From contig CBDDGV010000003.1 of the NCBI GenBank assembly GCA_965228005.1, forward strand, positions 1,302,001 through 1,366,000: DNA of 64,000 nt, in the 5' to 3' direction. The stretch's first letter is position 1; the number at the start of each line of letters is the position of its first letter. The position numbers were made by a program, and so were the translations under genes. The notes under the pieces are model-generated. The model made no database searches, was not told where the DNA came from, and saw only the letters and a list, made by a program, of their open reading frames with translations. Source of the DNA: JBCCXZ01 sp965228005. Lineage in GTDB: Bacteria; Planctomycetota; Planctomycetia; Pirellulales; Lacipirellulaceae. This document shows, one piece after another, positions 42,441 through 51,630 of this stretch.

Positions 42441-42647
42441 TTGGTGGCTACTCAACACATCGCACTTCACGACGACGGCCAACGCACTCTGCCCCCCGTC
42501 TTGATCGACGCCCACTCGCTGTTCGTCTTCAGCATGCGTCTGCACCACTCGTTGGTCGCTTTGGAGAAGCGTTTCGCGGAGCCGGAGAAAGAAGGCGTGC
42601 CCCTGCCGCGGCAGGAGTGGACCCCGCTGCCGAACAGGCCCCGATAG
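42441..42647 (+). CDS. Small protein of unknown function
   Basis: 68 residues starting at TTG 42441 (or GTG 42444), directly after a GAGGAGGGGG ribosome binding site. Sequence begins 'VATQHIALHDDGQRTLPP' and includes 'DAHSLFVFSMRLHHSLVAL', with several histidines and a Pro-rich basic end. No signal or membrane segment. I do not recognise it. The strong ribosome binding site is the main support. It lies 129 bp upstream of ispH. Confidence 0.55.
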   Translation: MVATQHIALHDDGQRTLPPVLIDAHSLFVFSMRLHHSLVALEKRFAEPEKEGVPLPRQEWTPLPNRPR

Positions 42648-42776
42648 GCTGGGTTGGCAATAATTCTGGGCCCCGGCGGCGTGGCCGGCGGGCCGGTTCA
42701 ACGGTTATCATCGAGGCGGCCCGGTAATCGAAACGGCCGCCAGACCCTACAGCCGCTCACCCGCTCTCGCCCGCCG

Positions 42777-43715
42777 ATGAAAGTCCTCCTGGCCAGCCCC
42801 CGCGGGTTCTGTGCCGGCGTCAACATGGCCATCGACGCGCTCGACTTGGCCCTGAAGACCCTGCCGCCGCCGATCTACGTCTACCACGAGATCGTCCACA
42901 ACAAGTACGTGGTCGAGAACTTCCGCGAGCGGGGCGTGGTGTTCGTCGATTCGCCGGAGGAGGTCCCGGCGGGGTCGACGCTGCTGTTCTCCGCCCACGG
43001 CGTTTCGCCGGAGGTGCGTGCGCTCGCCAAGAGCCGGGGGCTGCACGCGATCGACGCCACCTGCCCGCTGGTGACGAAGGTCCACCTCGAAGCGATCAAG
43101 TACGCCAAAGAGGGTTACACCATCCTGCTCATCGGCCACGAAGGCCACGACGAGGTGATCGGCACGATGGGCGAGGCGCCCGAGGCCATCCTGCTGGTTG
43201 AGTCGCCCGAGGACGTCGGCCGCCTTGCGATCGCCGACGAGACCAAGGTCGCTTACCTCACGCAGACCACGCTCAGCGTGGACGACGCCAACCGCATCAT
43301 CGAGCGGCTGCGGGAGCGTTTCCCGCACATCGCGGCCCCGCCAAAGGACGACATCTGTTACGCCACCCAAAATCGGCAGGAGGCGGTCTCGCACCTGGCG
43401 CCGGAGGCCGATCTCACTCTGGTGCTCGGCAGCCAGAACAGCTCGAACAGCCAGCGGCTGGCGGAGCTCTCCGCCGAGCGCGGCGTGCCGGCGTACCTGA
43501 TCGACGGGCCGCAGGACATCGACCTGGGCTGGTTCACGGGGGTGAATACCGTCCTGGTGACCGCCGGCGCGAGCGCCCCCGAGGTGGTGGTCGACGCGGT
43601 GCTCGATTTTCTCAAAGAGCACTTCGACGCGAGCGTCGAGCCGCGGACGCTGCGGACCGAGGACGTGTCGTTCCCGCTTCCGCGGGAGCTGCGGGAGATC
43701 GCGGCGGGTTCGTAG
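42777..43715 (+). CDS. ispH: 4-hydroxy-3-methylbut-2-enyl diphosphate reductase
   Basis: 312 residues; last step of the MEP isoprenoid pathway, making IPP and DMAPP. The three [4Fe-4S] cysteines are in 'SPRGFCAGV' (Cys12), 'DATCPLVTKVH' and 'DDICYATQNRQEAV'. The histidines in 'YVYHEIVHNKYV', 'FSAHGVSPEV' and 'LIGHEGHDEV' and the 'GSQNSSNSQRL' substrate loop are all present. ATG at 42777 places Cys12 as in the family; a longer upstream frame adds a spurious N-terminus. Confidence 0.95.
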   Translation: MKVLLASPRGFCAGVNMAIDALDLALKTLPPPIYVYHEIVHNKYVVENFRERGVVFVDSPEEVPAGSTLLFSAHGVSPEVRALAKSRGLHAIDATCPLVTKVHLEAIKYAKEGYTILLIGHEGHDEVIGTMGEAPEAILLVESPEDVGRLAIADETKVAYLTQTTLSVDDANRIIERLRERFPHIAAPPKDDICYATQNRQEAVSHLAPEADLTLVLGSQNSSNSQRLAELSAERGVPAYLIDGPQDIDLGWFTGVNTVLVTAGASAPEVVVDAVLDFLKEHFDASVEPRTLRTEDVSFPLPRELREIAAGS

Positions 43716-43739
43716 CCCCGTCGAGAATCGAGACAGGGG
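43716..43739. terminator. Candidate bidirectional terminator
   Basis: An imperfect stem (CCCC...TCGA / TCGA...GGGG with a bulge) lies between the convergent stops of ispH and the prolyl oligopeptidase gene. There is no T-run on either side, so this is a weak call. Confidence 0.28.
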
Positions 43740-43751
43740 AACGTCCGCCGC

Positions 43752-45917
43752 TCAATCCGCGATTGTGGGCTCGAACCCCAACTCCGCCACTAGGAACGCC
43801 CAGCGGTCGGCGGTTACCTCGATCTGCTTGCTCACCGGCGTGCCGGCGCCGTGGCCGGAGCGGATTTCCACCCTCAGCAGGATCGGGTCGTCGCCCGCTT
43901 GGGCGGCCTGCATCGCCGCGGCGAACTTGAAGCTGTGCATCGGCACCACGCGGTCGTCGGTGTCGGCAGTGGTAACCATCGTCGCCGGGTACGCGGTCCC
44001 CGGCCGCACGTTGTGGTACGGCGAGTAGCTCATGAGGTTGCGGAACTGGGCCTCGTCCTCCGTTGTGCCGAACTCGTCCCGCCAGAAGACGCCGGCGGTG
44101 AACTGGTCGTAGCGGAGCATGTCCATCACGCCGACCGCGGGGATGCACGCCCCGAACAGGTCGGGCCGCTGCGTCATGCAGGCCCCCACCAGCAGGCCGC
44201 CGTTGCTGCCGCCGAGGATCGCCAGCCTCTCGGGCTTCGTGTACCCTTCCGCGATGAGCCACTCGCCCGCGGCGATGAAGTCGTCGAACACGTTCTGCTT
44301 GTTGAGGTCTTTGCCGGCCTGGTGCCAGTCCTCGCCGTACTCGCCGCCGCCGCGGAGGTTCGGCACGGCCAGCACGCCGCCCATCTCCATCCAGGTGGCG
44401 TAACCGACCGAGAATCCGGGCGTGATCGAGATGTTGAAGCCGCCGTAGCCGTACAGCAGCGTCGGCAGGTTGCCGTTGCGCTCCAGCCCCCTCTTGTGCG
44501 TCACGAGGATCGGCACGCGGGCGCCGTCCTTGCTCGTGTAGAACGCCTGCCGCGAAACGAACCGGCTGGGGTCGAAGTCGAGCTGCGGCGTGCGGACCGC
44601 ATCGACGGCTCCGGTCTCCAGGTCGTAGCGGTAGATCGAGGCGGGCGTCGTGTAGCTGGTGAAAGAGAAGAACGTCTCGGTCGCGTCCTCCTTGCCGCCG
44701 AAGCCGTTGGCCGAGCCGAGCCCGGGGAGGTCCACGTCTCTCACGGGTTCTCCTTCGATCGAGAACACCCGCACCCGCGAAATCACGTCCTGCAGGTACG
44801 ACGCGACGAACCGTTCGCCGAACAGGGTCGCCGACCGCAGGGTCGCCTCCTGCTCCGGCACGATCTCTTCCAAGGCCTCACGCCCAGGATTGTTGACGTC
44901 CATCGCCACGATCCGCTTGGCCGACGCTTTGAGGTCGGTGAGGAAGAAGAGCCGTTCGCCCCGGCTGCCGACGAGGCCGAATTCGTTGTCGAAGTCGCCG
45001 ATGAGCGTGCGGAACTCGGTGTCCGGCTCGTCGACCCGCCGCAGGAGGACCTGGTTCTGCGGGTCGGTGCTCTCGCCGATGGACATCACCAGGTACCGGT
45101 TGTCGTCGGTCCGCTCCAGCCAGAAGTACCACGTCGGGTGGTCGGTCCGCTTGTAGACGAGCTTGTCCTGCGACTGGTCGTCCCCCAGCTTGTGGAAGTA
45201 GACCATCTGGTTGGCGACGACGGTTTGGTGCTTCTCGTCGGGGTCGGCCTCGGGATAGCGGGAGTAGTAGAACCCGTCGCCGGCGGCGTTCCAGACGATG
45301 TTGCCCCACCGGGTCCAGCGGAGCACGTCGTCGAGTTCTTGGCCGGTGGAGACGTCGAGGACGCGGATGGTCGTCCAGTCGGAGCCGGCCTCGCGGCGCG
45401 TGTAGGCCAGGAAGCGGGCGTCGTCGCTCACCACGAACCCGCCCATCGAAACAGTGCCGTCCTCCGACCAGGCGTTGGGGTCGATCAGAGCGGTCCCCTC
45501 GCCGTCGGGGGCGTCCGAGACGTAGAGCACCGGCTGGTCCTGCAGGCCGTCGTTCTTCTGGAAGAAGTACCGCCCCGCGCGGACCATGGGTACGGAGTAC
45601 CGCTCGAAGTTCCACAACGCTTCGAGCCGTGCGCGGATCGGCCCCAGGTGCGGCAGGGCATCGAGGTACGCCCGGGCGGCGTCGTTCTGGGCTTCGGTCC
45701 AGGCGGCGACCTCCTCCGATTCCCGCACGTCGGCTTCCAACCACCGGTAGGGGTCGGCCACTTCCGTGCCGTGGTAGGTGTCGACCTGGTCGACGCGTCG
45801 GGTCTCCGGGGGCATGAATTCCTCGGCGTTGCCAGTGTCGGCGGAGTACAAAACAAGCGCTGTCGCGAGCCAAGCCGCCGCGGTCAGACGCGTGCGCGTG
45901 CTGCAGAGCATCGTCAC
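43752..45917 (-). CDS. Exported prolyl oligopeptidase (family S9A)
   Basis: 721 residues with a signal peptide (about 1-30). The N-terminal beta-propeller begins with 'DPYRWLEADVRESEEVAAW', typical of S9A, and the catalytic domain holds Ser571 in 'LGGSNGGLLVG', the acid in 'TTADTDDRVVPMHSFKF' and His689 in 'RSGHGAGTP'. It cuts small peptides after proline, here outside the cytoplasm. Length matches the family. ATG at 45917; a second Met at codon 3 is equally possible. It lies 67 bp downstream of the ABC-2 permease gene. Confidence 0.93.
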   Translation of the reverse strand: MTMLCSTRTRLTAAAWLATALVLYSADTGNAEEFMPPETRRVDQVDTYHGTEVADPYRWLEADVRESEEVAAWTEAQNDAARAYLDALPHLGPIRARLEALWNFERYSVPMVRAGRYFFQKNDGLQDQPVLYVSDAPDGEGTALIDPNAWSEDGTVSMGGFVVSDDARFLAYTRREAGSDWTTIRVLDVSTGQELDDVLRWTRWGNIVWNAAGDGFYYSRYPEADPDEKHQTVVANQMVYFHKLGDDQSQDKLVYKRTDHPTWYFWLERTDDNRYLVMSIGESTDPQNQVLLRRVDEPDTEFRTLIGDFDNEFGLVGSRGERLFFLTDLKASAKRIVAMDVNNPGREALEEIVPEQEATLRSATLFGERFVASYLQDVISRVRVFSIEGEPVRDVDLPGLGSANGFGGKEDATETFFSFTSYTTPASIYRYDLETGAVDAVRTPQLDFDPSRFVSRQAFYTSKDGARVPILVTHKRGLERNGNLPTLLYGYGGFNISITPGFSVGYATWMEMGGVLAVPNLRGGGEYGEDWHQAGKDLNKQNVFDDFIAAGEWLIAEGYTKPERLAILGGSNGGLLVGACMTQRPDLFGACIPAVGVMDMLRYDQFTAGVFWRDEFGTTEDEAQFRNLMSYSPYHNVRPGTAYPATMVTTADTDDRVVPMHSFKFAAAMQAAQAGDDPILLRVEIRSGHGAGTPVSKQIEVTADRWAFLVAELGFEPTIAD

Positions 45918-45984
45918 CCCCCTGGGTTGGTTTACTGTGAGAAGCGGCCGATCCTAACGGGCCGGGGTCCCCAGGGCCAGCCGA

Positions 45985-46809
45985 TCAGCTGCTCGCGCTG
46001 CGGTAGGAGCCGAGCGCCTGTTTGAAGACCCACCGGCTGAATAGCAGCGACGCGGCGGTCGCCCCGATCGCAAAGAACGCCAGCCACACCAGTTCGCGGG
46101 TGAGCGGCCGGGCCAGGAGCCCCGCCGGCACGTTGATCACCACCAAGATGGGCACCACGAACGTGAACACGCGCCGCAACGCGTTCCCGCCAAAAGACCC
46201 GCTGTAGATGTCCATTGGGTAGCGGGAAAAGTTGGTGATGTAGAACCAGAAGTCGTAGAGGGACTGGTTCCGCCCCAGCCAGATGCTGGTGGCCGCGAGC
46301 GTGATCATCACGCTGTACAGGATCAGCACGCCCATCACCAGGTAGAGCGGGTAGAGCACGACCTTCAGCGGCGTCAGCTCGAGGCCCTCGATCCGGGGGA
46401 GCGAATAAGCCAGCAGCAGCAGCGCTACGAAGAAGTTGCCCAGCGAAGAGAAGTTCACCCGGTGCAGCGACACGAGGAACTGCGTGTCGATCGGCTTGAG
46501 CAGCGCAAAGTCGAGCCCCCCGGTGCGGACCAGCTCGCTCAGTTCCTGCGCGTTCGGCATGAAGAACGTCTGCACGAGGCTGTTCACGAACATCGTCGTG
46601 GCGATGAACACGAAGAACTCGTACTTGGTCCACTCCACGATCGAAGGCGTCTGCTCGTACACGAGCGTATAGAACCCCAGGTTCATGATCATCCACGACA
46701 TCGAGGAAACCACCTCGATGAGGAAGTTGGCGCGGAACGTCATGTCGCGGATCAAACTGTTCCTCGCGAATGTGAGGAAGACGCCGAGATAGGAAGGAGA
46801 GTTGGTCAT
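45985..46809 (-). CDS. ABC-2 type transporter permease (COG3694-like)
   Basis: 274 residues with six hydrophobic segments. The 'RDMTFRANFLIEVVSSMSW' start, 'ELVRTGGLDFALLKPID' cytosolic loop and 'PMDIYSG' region match the DUF990-type permease normally encoded with a COG4587 permease and COG4586 ATPase. The gene begins 6 bp after the neighbouring permease, so the three form one operon. Relatives are linked to multidrug, lipid or unknown export; the substrate is not evident. Confidence 0.88.
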   Translation of the reverse strand: MTNSPSYLGVFLTFARNSLIRDMTFRANFLIEVVSSMSWMIMNLGFYTLVYEQTPSIVEWTKYEFFVFIATTMFVNSLVQTFFMPNAQELSELVRTGGLDFALLKPIDTQFLVSLHRVNFSSLGNFFVALLLLAYSLPRIEGLELTPLKVVLYPLYLVMGVLILYSVMITLAATSIWLGRNQSLYDFWFYITNFSRYPMDIYSGSFGGNALRRVFTFVVPILVVINVPAGLLARPLTRELVWLAFFAIGATAASLLFSRWVFKQALGSYRSASS

Positions 46810-46815
46810 GCGGTG

Positions 46816-47670
46816 CTACCCCCCGTATCCGCTGTAGCGGTGGTAGCCGGCCGACATCGCCGCCCGGCAGGCGACGGCGAAGAACAGCACCCAACCTGCC
46901 TGGATTGCGAGTCCCTGTATCAACTCGGGGCCCTCGACCTTGCCGAGAAACACTGCCGCCGGGAAGTACGCCAGGTATTTCAGCGGCAGCAGGTCGACGA
47001 TGGTCGAGTACGGCTCGGGGAGCAGTTCGAGCGGGAACATGTGCCCCGAGCAGAAGAAGTTGAACAGCATGTAGACGAACAGCAGCGAGCTGACTTCGAG
47101 GAACCAGAACGAGATCATGCCCATGGCCGCTTCGAGGAAGAACCCGAGGAGGAACGACAGGATGAGCGAGAGCAGGAACGCGCAAAACACGTCGGTCGGC
47201 GGCCACCCCGGGAAGTAGCTGCGGCAGAGGTAGAACACGAGCGCGAACGGGCCAGCGGCAACCAGGTAGTAAACCAGCTTGTGGGCGATGCGCGCCAGCA
47301 GCAGGAACGAGATCAGGTCGATCGGCTGGATCAGGAACTTCTTGATCTCGCCCTCGCGCACCTGCCGGGCGATGCCCGTCGCCAGCCCCGGCATGCTGGA
47401 GAACGCCCGGGCGATCATGGTCAGCAGGTAGTAGGCGATGATGTCGTGGGTGCTGTACCCGGCGATCATCTCCTTGTCCGCCCCCTTGAACACGGCCGTC
47501 CAGAGGAAGATCTGCGTGATGATCGGCAGGAACCGCATCAGCGTGCCGAGCGCGAAGTCCCCCCGGTAGACGAGCCGCTCTTCCACACAGATGCGGAAGA
47601 TGTACCACCAGGTCTGGGCGCGGGCGAGCATGCGTGGGGAGTGGTTGGAGGCCGGTGTACGGTTGGTCAA
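46816..47670 (-). CDS. ABC-2 type transporter permease (COG4587-like)
   Basis: 284 residues, six hydrophobic segments. The N-terminal 'VEERLVYRGDFALGTLMRF' and the cytosolic 'QVREGEIKKFLIQPIDLI' loop are close analogues of the second permease's motifs ('LVRTGGLDFALLKPID'), as expected for two halves of a heterodimer. Its start overlaps the ATPase stop by 4 bp (ATGA). It is the middle gene of the exporter operon. Confidence 0.88.
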   Translation of the reverse strand: MTNRTPASNHSPRMLARAQTWWYIFRICVEERLVYRGDFALGTLMRFLPIITQIFLWTAVFKGADKEMIAGYSTHDIIAYYLLTMIARAFSSMPGLATGIARQVREGEIKKFLIQPIDLISFLLLARIAHKLVYYLVAAGPFALVFYLCRSYFPGWPPTDVFCAFLLSLILSFLLGFFLEAAMGMISFWFLEVSSLLFVYMLFNFFCSGHMFPLELLPEPYSTIVDLLPLKYLAYFPAAVFLGKVEGPELIQGLAIQAGWVLFFAVACRAAMSAGYHRYSGYGG

Positions 47671-48677
47671 GCTACAGGCTCGGCGTCCTTCTCTTCGGAC
47701 GTCTGGGCAAACATCGTAGCAATGACCTCTTCCAAAGGCGGGTCTTCGACGCTGATGTCCTCGATGCTGTGGTTATCGAGCACCGCGGTCAACACGTGGG
47801 CGATCTCCGACCGCTCGACGCGCAGCCTCACACGGGGCTCGTCGACCTCGATCACGTCGCCGTAACGGGCCAGATCGCTCGGGACGCTGCCGACGTCGTC
47901 GGCGAACAGGATCGTCAGGATCTTGTGGCCGCTGAACTCGTCGACGATCCCCTCCAGCGAGCCGTCGTACATGATCCGCCCCTGGGCGATCATCACCACC
48001 CGCTTGCAGAGGGCGGCGACGTCCTTCATGTAGTGGCTGGTGAGCAGCACCGTGATGCCGCGTTTCTCCTGGTAGTGCTTCAGGAACTTCTGGATGTTGT
48101 GCTGGGCGACCACGTCCAGCCCGATCGTGGGCTCGTCCAGGAACAGCACCTCGGGCGCGTGCAGCAGGGCCGCGGTGAGCTCCATCTTCATCCGCTCGCC
48201 GAGCGAGAGCTCCCGGACGGGCTGGCCGAGCAGGCCGCGGATGTCGAGCAGGTCGACGAGCTCGTCGCGGGTGCGGTCGAATTCGTCCGGCGGGATGCGG
48301 TAGATCTTCTGGTGGAGCTTGAACGACTCCTGGGCGGGCAGGTCCCACCAGAGCTGGTTCTTCTGGCCCATCACCAGGGCGAACCGGCGGCGGTATTCGT
48401 TCTCCCGCTTCCAGGGCACGTGGCCCATGACGGTGGCCTCGCCGCCGGTGGGGCTGATGACGCCGGAGAGCAGCTTCAGCGTGGTGGTCTTCCCGGCCCC
48501 GTTTGGGCCCAGGAAGGCGACGAACTCGCCCTGCCCCACGTCCAGATCGATCCCCTTCACCGCGTGGACCTCGCGGTACTCGCGGTGGAACAGCCCCGAG
48601 ATCGAGGCCGCGAGGCCCTCTTTCTTCTGGTAAACGCGGTACGACTTCCGGAGCCCACGGATCTGGATAGTGCTCAT
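47667..48677 (-). CDS. ABC transporter ATPase (COG4586-like)
   Basis: 336 residues from ATG 48677; a longer frame to 48761 adds a non-conserved extension. Walker A 'GPNGAGKTT', Q-loop region 'VMGQKNQLWWDLPA', signature 'LSLGERMKMEL', Walker B 'VLFLDEPTIGLD' and H-loop 'LLTSHYMKD' are all intact. The 'YREVHAVKGIDLDV' lead and C-terminal extension after the nucleotide-binding domain fit the COG4586 group. It powers the two downstream permeases in an exporter. Confidence 0.92.
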   Translation of the reverse strand: MSTIQIRGLRKSYRVYQKKEGLAASISGLFHREYREVHAVKGIDLDVGQGEFVAFLGPNGAGKTTTLKLLSGVISPTGGEATVMGHVPWKRENEYRRRFALVMGQKNQLWWDLPAQESFKLHQKIYRIPPDEFDRTRDELVDLLDIRGLLGQPVRELSLGERMKMELTAALLHAPEVLFLDEPTIGLDVVAQHNIQKFLKHYQEKRGITVLLTSHYMKDVAALCKRVVMIAQGRIMYDGSLEGIVDEFSGHKILTILFADDVGSVPSDLARYGDVIEVDEPRVRLRVERSEIAHVLTAVLDNHSIEDISVEDPPLEEVIATMFAQTSEEKDAEPVA

Positions 48678-48990
48678 TGGCCAGATTATAGGCGGGCCCC
48701 CCGGTTCGGCCCACCCGCCCACACGCTCGGTGTTGCTACCAGCCGTTGCGGCTACCGGCAAACGGCATCCGCGCTGCTACTCGCTGCCCGCATTTGCGTA
48801 GCCTTTCGGAGCTTTTGCGCGGCAGGCCTCGCCAGTCGACGATCGGTGTTGAATAATAAGGCTCAGTGGAGGTAAGGTTCCAGCCGCACCGGGGACGCCG
48901 TTCCCCGGCAGACCCACCACAAACTTCCACGGTTTCCTCCCGCCCGGCTCCCTCCGCTTCGTTCCTCACCACAGCACAGCATCTGCACGC
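48678..48990. other. 313-bp divergent intergenic region
   Basis: Separates the ABC operon (minus) from a small membrane-protein gene (plus), so it should contain both promoters. The stretch near 48845-48865 (GTTGAATAATAAGG) is locally A/T-rich and is the best candidate for a -10 region, but no matching -35 was identified. Confidence 0.4.
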
Positions 48991-49257
48991 ATGAAACTCC
49001 CTAGCCTCAAGGTCGCAATCCCGGCCATTTTCCTCTTGTGGTGTCTCGCAGGCGTTGCCGCCAAGGGTTGGGTAATGCTCGTCTACCCCGCCATGTGGGC
49101 CGCGGTTGCGGGCGCCTTTTACATGCTGCACCTGTTGCTCCGCACCCAGCCGGCGCCCTCGGGGTTTGATGAAGAGCAAGAGGAGTTTCTCGAGGAAGAG
49201 GCCGCCGAGGCCGAGACGCCCGTCCTCGTCGACCGGGAAGCTTCCGCGGTCGTCTAG
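48991..49257 (+). CDS. Small two-helix membrane protein with acidic tail
   Basis: 88 residues with two hydrophobic segments ('VAIPAIFLLWCLAGVAA', 'MLVYPAMWAAVAGAFYML') and a strongly acidic C-terminus ('DEEQEEFLEEEAAEAE'). ATG 48991. No family recognised. It precedes the rhomboid-like gene by 51 bp on the same strand and may be cotranscribed. Confidence 0.65.
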   Translation: MKLPSLKVAIPAIFLLWCLAGVAAKGWVMLVYPAMWAAVAGAFYMLHLLLRTQPAPSGFDEEQEEFLEEEAAEAETPVLVDREASAVV

Positions 49258-49308
49258 AGCCGCTTGGCGTCCCGCAGCGGTTCCCCGACAACCACGGACG
49301 CCCGCCGC

Positions 49309-50166
49309 ATGAAGCCGCTCGACCGCCTGGAGTCGCTCGTCCGCCGCTTTGCCGTGCCCAACCTCACGGTGAAGCTGATCGTGGCCCAGGTCTTCTTCTT
49401 CTTTGTCTACATCCTCCGGCTCCAGCAGGGGCCCGGCGGGCACCCGTTGGCGATGTTCGAGCTGAACATCGACGCCGTCGCCGCCGGCGAGGTGTGGAGG
49501 CTGGTGACCTTCCTGATCATCCCGCCCGTGCCGCCGTCGCTCGACTGGACCCTCATCTTCCTGCTCTTCTACTGGAGCCTGCTGCACACCTTCGGCACGG
49601 CCCTAGAGCACGAGTGGGGCGTCGCCCGCTACAATCTGTACATCCTCATCGGCTACCTGGCCACGATCGTCGCCGCGGTGATCGGCTGGCTGATCTGGGG
49701 CGACGGCTACGTCGGCTCCAACGGGTTCCTCTACGGCTCCGTGTTCCTGGCGTTCGCCCGGTACTACCCCGACTACGTGATGTACATCATGTTGGTCCTG
49801 CCGATGAAGGCGAAGTGGTTGGCTTGGATTCAAGCGGCGGGCTACGTGCTGACGCTCACGTTCGGCAGCGGCCTGGCGCGTCTGGTCGTCATCGCCTCGG
49901 TGCTGAACTACCTGGTCTACTTCGGCCGGCAACACGTCCGCGACGCGAAGCAGCACAAGCGCAGTCAGGACTACCGTACCCGGACGAAGGCGGCGGCGAA
50001 GCCGCTGGCGCACGAGTGCCGCGTCTGCGGCCTGACGAGCACAATGGCGCCGAAGACCTTGTTCCGGTACTGCTCGCAGTGCGAGGGCCAGGCCTGCTAC
50101 TGCCCGGAACACATCGGCAACCACGAGCACGTGGGCGCTGCGGAGCCTGCCGATCGCGACGCCTAG
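49309..50166 (+). CDS. Rhomboid-fold membrane protein without catalytic serine, with C-terminal zinc ribbon
   Basis: 285 residues from ATG 49309. About six hydrophobic segments with rhomboid features ('VWRLVTFLIIPP', 'ALEHEWGVARYNLYI'). The GxSG box is replaced by 'SNGFLYGSVFLAF' and no catalytic His is placed as expected, so proteolysis is unlikely. A cytosolic tail carries cysteine pairs 'CRVCG', 'YCSQC' and 'CYCPEH', with following histidines, resembling a zinc ribbon. It may be a membrane scaffold that binds other proteins (inference). A strong hairpin follows the stop. Confidence 0.78.
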   Translation: MKPLDRLESLVRRFAVPNLTVKLIVAQVFFFFVYILRLQQGPGGHPLAMFELNIDAVAAGEVWRLVTFLIIPPVPPSLDWTLIFLLFYWSLLHTFGTALEHEWGVARYNLYILIGYLATIVAAVIGWLIWGDGYVGSNGFLYGSVFLAFARYYPDYVMYIMLVLPMKAKWLAWIQAAGYVLTLTFGSGLARLVVIASVLNYLVYFGRQHVRDAKQHKRSQDYRTRTKAAAKPLAHECRVCGLTSTMAPKTLFRYCSQCEGQACYCPEHIGNHEHVGAAEPADRDA

Positions 50167-50179
50167 GGCGCAAGAACAA

Positions 50180-50204
50180 CGGCGGGGCGCAGGGCGCCCC
50201 GCCG
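50180..50204. terminator. Bidirectional terminator hairpin
   Basis: A perfect 11-bp stem (CGGCGGGGCGC / GCGCCCCGCCG) with a 3-base loop lies between the convergent stops at 50166 and 50235. Reading on the minus strand it is followed by TTGTTCTTG, so it best serves the minus-strand PEP-CTERM gene but may stop both transcripts. Confidence 0.75.
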
Positions 50205-50234
50205 CGTATTCCTCAGGGTCTGGGTCTTGTGAAC

Positions 50235-50861
50235 CTAACGCCGGCGTCGGCCGACGAAGCCCAGGCCGAGCAGGCAAGCCAGCGCGGCCGAAGTCGGCTC
50301 GGGGATGATCGAGACGGAAGCGTCGTCGATAAAGGCGACGATCGTGCTGCCGGCGCCGCCCCCCGTGACGGCCGCGAACTGCAGCGTGATGCCGCCGCTC
50401 ACGTCCGGGCCGGCGGTCGTGGTGAATTTGAAGACTTGATAGTCCTGCGTGATGGGCAGGGGGCCGCCGCCGAGGATCTCGTTCGAAGAAGTCCCGCCGC
50501 CGTCGATTTCGGAGAAGAACTCAGCGAACAACACGCCGCCGATCGTGCCCAAGCCCTTGGCCGCGAAAGAGATGGTGACCTCGTCACCGGGGCTTACCTG
50601 GCCGATCCCGAGGTTGCCCTGCTTCACGACAGCGCTTGAAGAGAGGTCGTTGTTGAACACCTCGGCCGCGAACGAGCCGCTGTTGGCGTCGCCGGTGATC
50701 AGGAAGGTCGAGTTGGCGGTGGGGAAGCTGTCCCACCCGCTCGTGTCGCCGGTCTCGAAACCGCCGTTAGTTGTCAGCTCAATCGCCGAGGCGTTGAGGG
50801 TCATCGCAGCGACAGCGAGGAAGCTGATCGCCATGCAACGGGTCCATTGTGCTCTCATCAT
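50235..50861 (-). CDS. Exported PEP-CTERM protein
   Basis: 208 residues starting at the first of two adjacent ATGs (50861), just after GGGAGAG. A signal peptide ends near 'LNASA'. The mature domain opens with 'NGGFETGDTSGWDSF', a beta-sandwich start typical of exported PEP-CTERM and carbohydrate-binding proteins, and the protein ends in the sorting signal 'IPEPTSAALACLLGLGF' plus 'RRRR'. It should be cut and anchored by an exosortase system encoded elsewhere. Substrate or ligand unknown. Confidence 0.88.
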   Translation of the reverse strand: MMRAQWTRCMAISFLAVAAMTLNASAIELTTNGGFETGDTSGWDSFPTANSTFLITGDANSGSFAAEVFNNDLSSSAVVKQGNLGIGQVSPGDEVTISFAAKGLGTIGGVLFAEFFSEIDGGGTSSNEILGGGPLPITQDYQVFKFTTTAGPDVSGGITLQFAAVTGGGAGSTIVAFIDDASVSIIPEPTSAALACLLGLGFVGRRRR

Positions 50862-51106
50862 TAGCTCTCCCTTTGAAGTGACGCCCGAAGGCACGAGAAG
50901 TAAGGCCCGGCGGCCAATCAGAGACAAGAGTCCGCGGACCATCTGTCCGCCGATCGCGACTGTCCGTGAAAAGGTTGCCTGAGGACCGTCGGCCGGCAGT
51001 GTCCTGTGGAAGAGGTCCGCCACGCGGGACCGAATCTACCGACTTCGGATGCGCGCTTGTTCGCTATCCGTACAAGCGATGGACTGCCGCGGAAGAAACA
51101 ACAGTC

Positions 51107-51361
51107 TTATTCGAAGATCACGCGGAACCGGGACCCGCAACGAACACAACACCGGTAATGCTCGCTCAAGCCTTCGCTCGTGACCCGCTTGCCTGTTTGA
51201 GCCTTCGTGTCGGGAGACCCGCAACGCGGGCACCGGATCGCAGGGATGATGACCTTCCACAGCGCACCATCGCGGACCGGCTCCACGTTGATCTGCCCTG
51301 TGTCGTCGAGATCGATCAGATGCTTGTGGTCGTTACCTGCTGCCTGAGGAGAGAGAGCCAT
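51107..51361 (-). CDS. Small zinc-ribbon protein
   Basis: 84 residues from ATG 51361 (AGGA upstream). Cysteine pairs 'IRCPRCGSPD' and 'RCCVRCGSRF' form a four-cysteine zinc ribbon at the C-terminal half. The N-terminal half is hydrophilic. The shape recalls Ogr/Delta-type and other small transcription-related ribbons, though without a close match. A longer frame to 51532 lacks a good start. Function unknown, possibly nucleic-acid binding. Confidence 0.62.
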   Translation of the reverse strand: MALSPQAAGNDHKHLIDLDDTGQINVEPVRDGALWKVIIPAIRCPRCGSPDTKAQTGKRVTSEGLSEHYRCCVRCGSRFRVIFE

Positions 51362-51630
51362 GGCGTGGATTCCTGGCGGGGGCAGAGGAGGCGGGGAGGA
51401 AGTGGCAGGAAACTGTTCCGTAACACTTGCGTGAGAAGCATCGACGATTTTGATTCGGATGTCAAATTTTTTTCGAGGAAATCCGCTCCTCTGCAACTGA
51501 GGTCCGATCGCGCGTCGTTCTCGAATACCCAAGAAGGGGACCGATCAGCAAGAGCGAGAAACGATTTTCCTGGCTATCGATGAACGCGGCTGAGCCAATG
51601 GCTTGGCAACGTCAAGCCGACCAGAGCGGC

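Noticed and set aside
43851..46025. 724-codon plus-strand frame opposite the prolyl oligopeptidase gene
   Set aside because: Antisense shadow; it crosses the gap and the end of the ABC permease gene without any start signal or domain.
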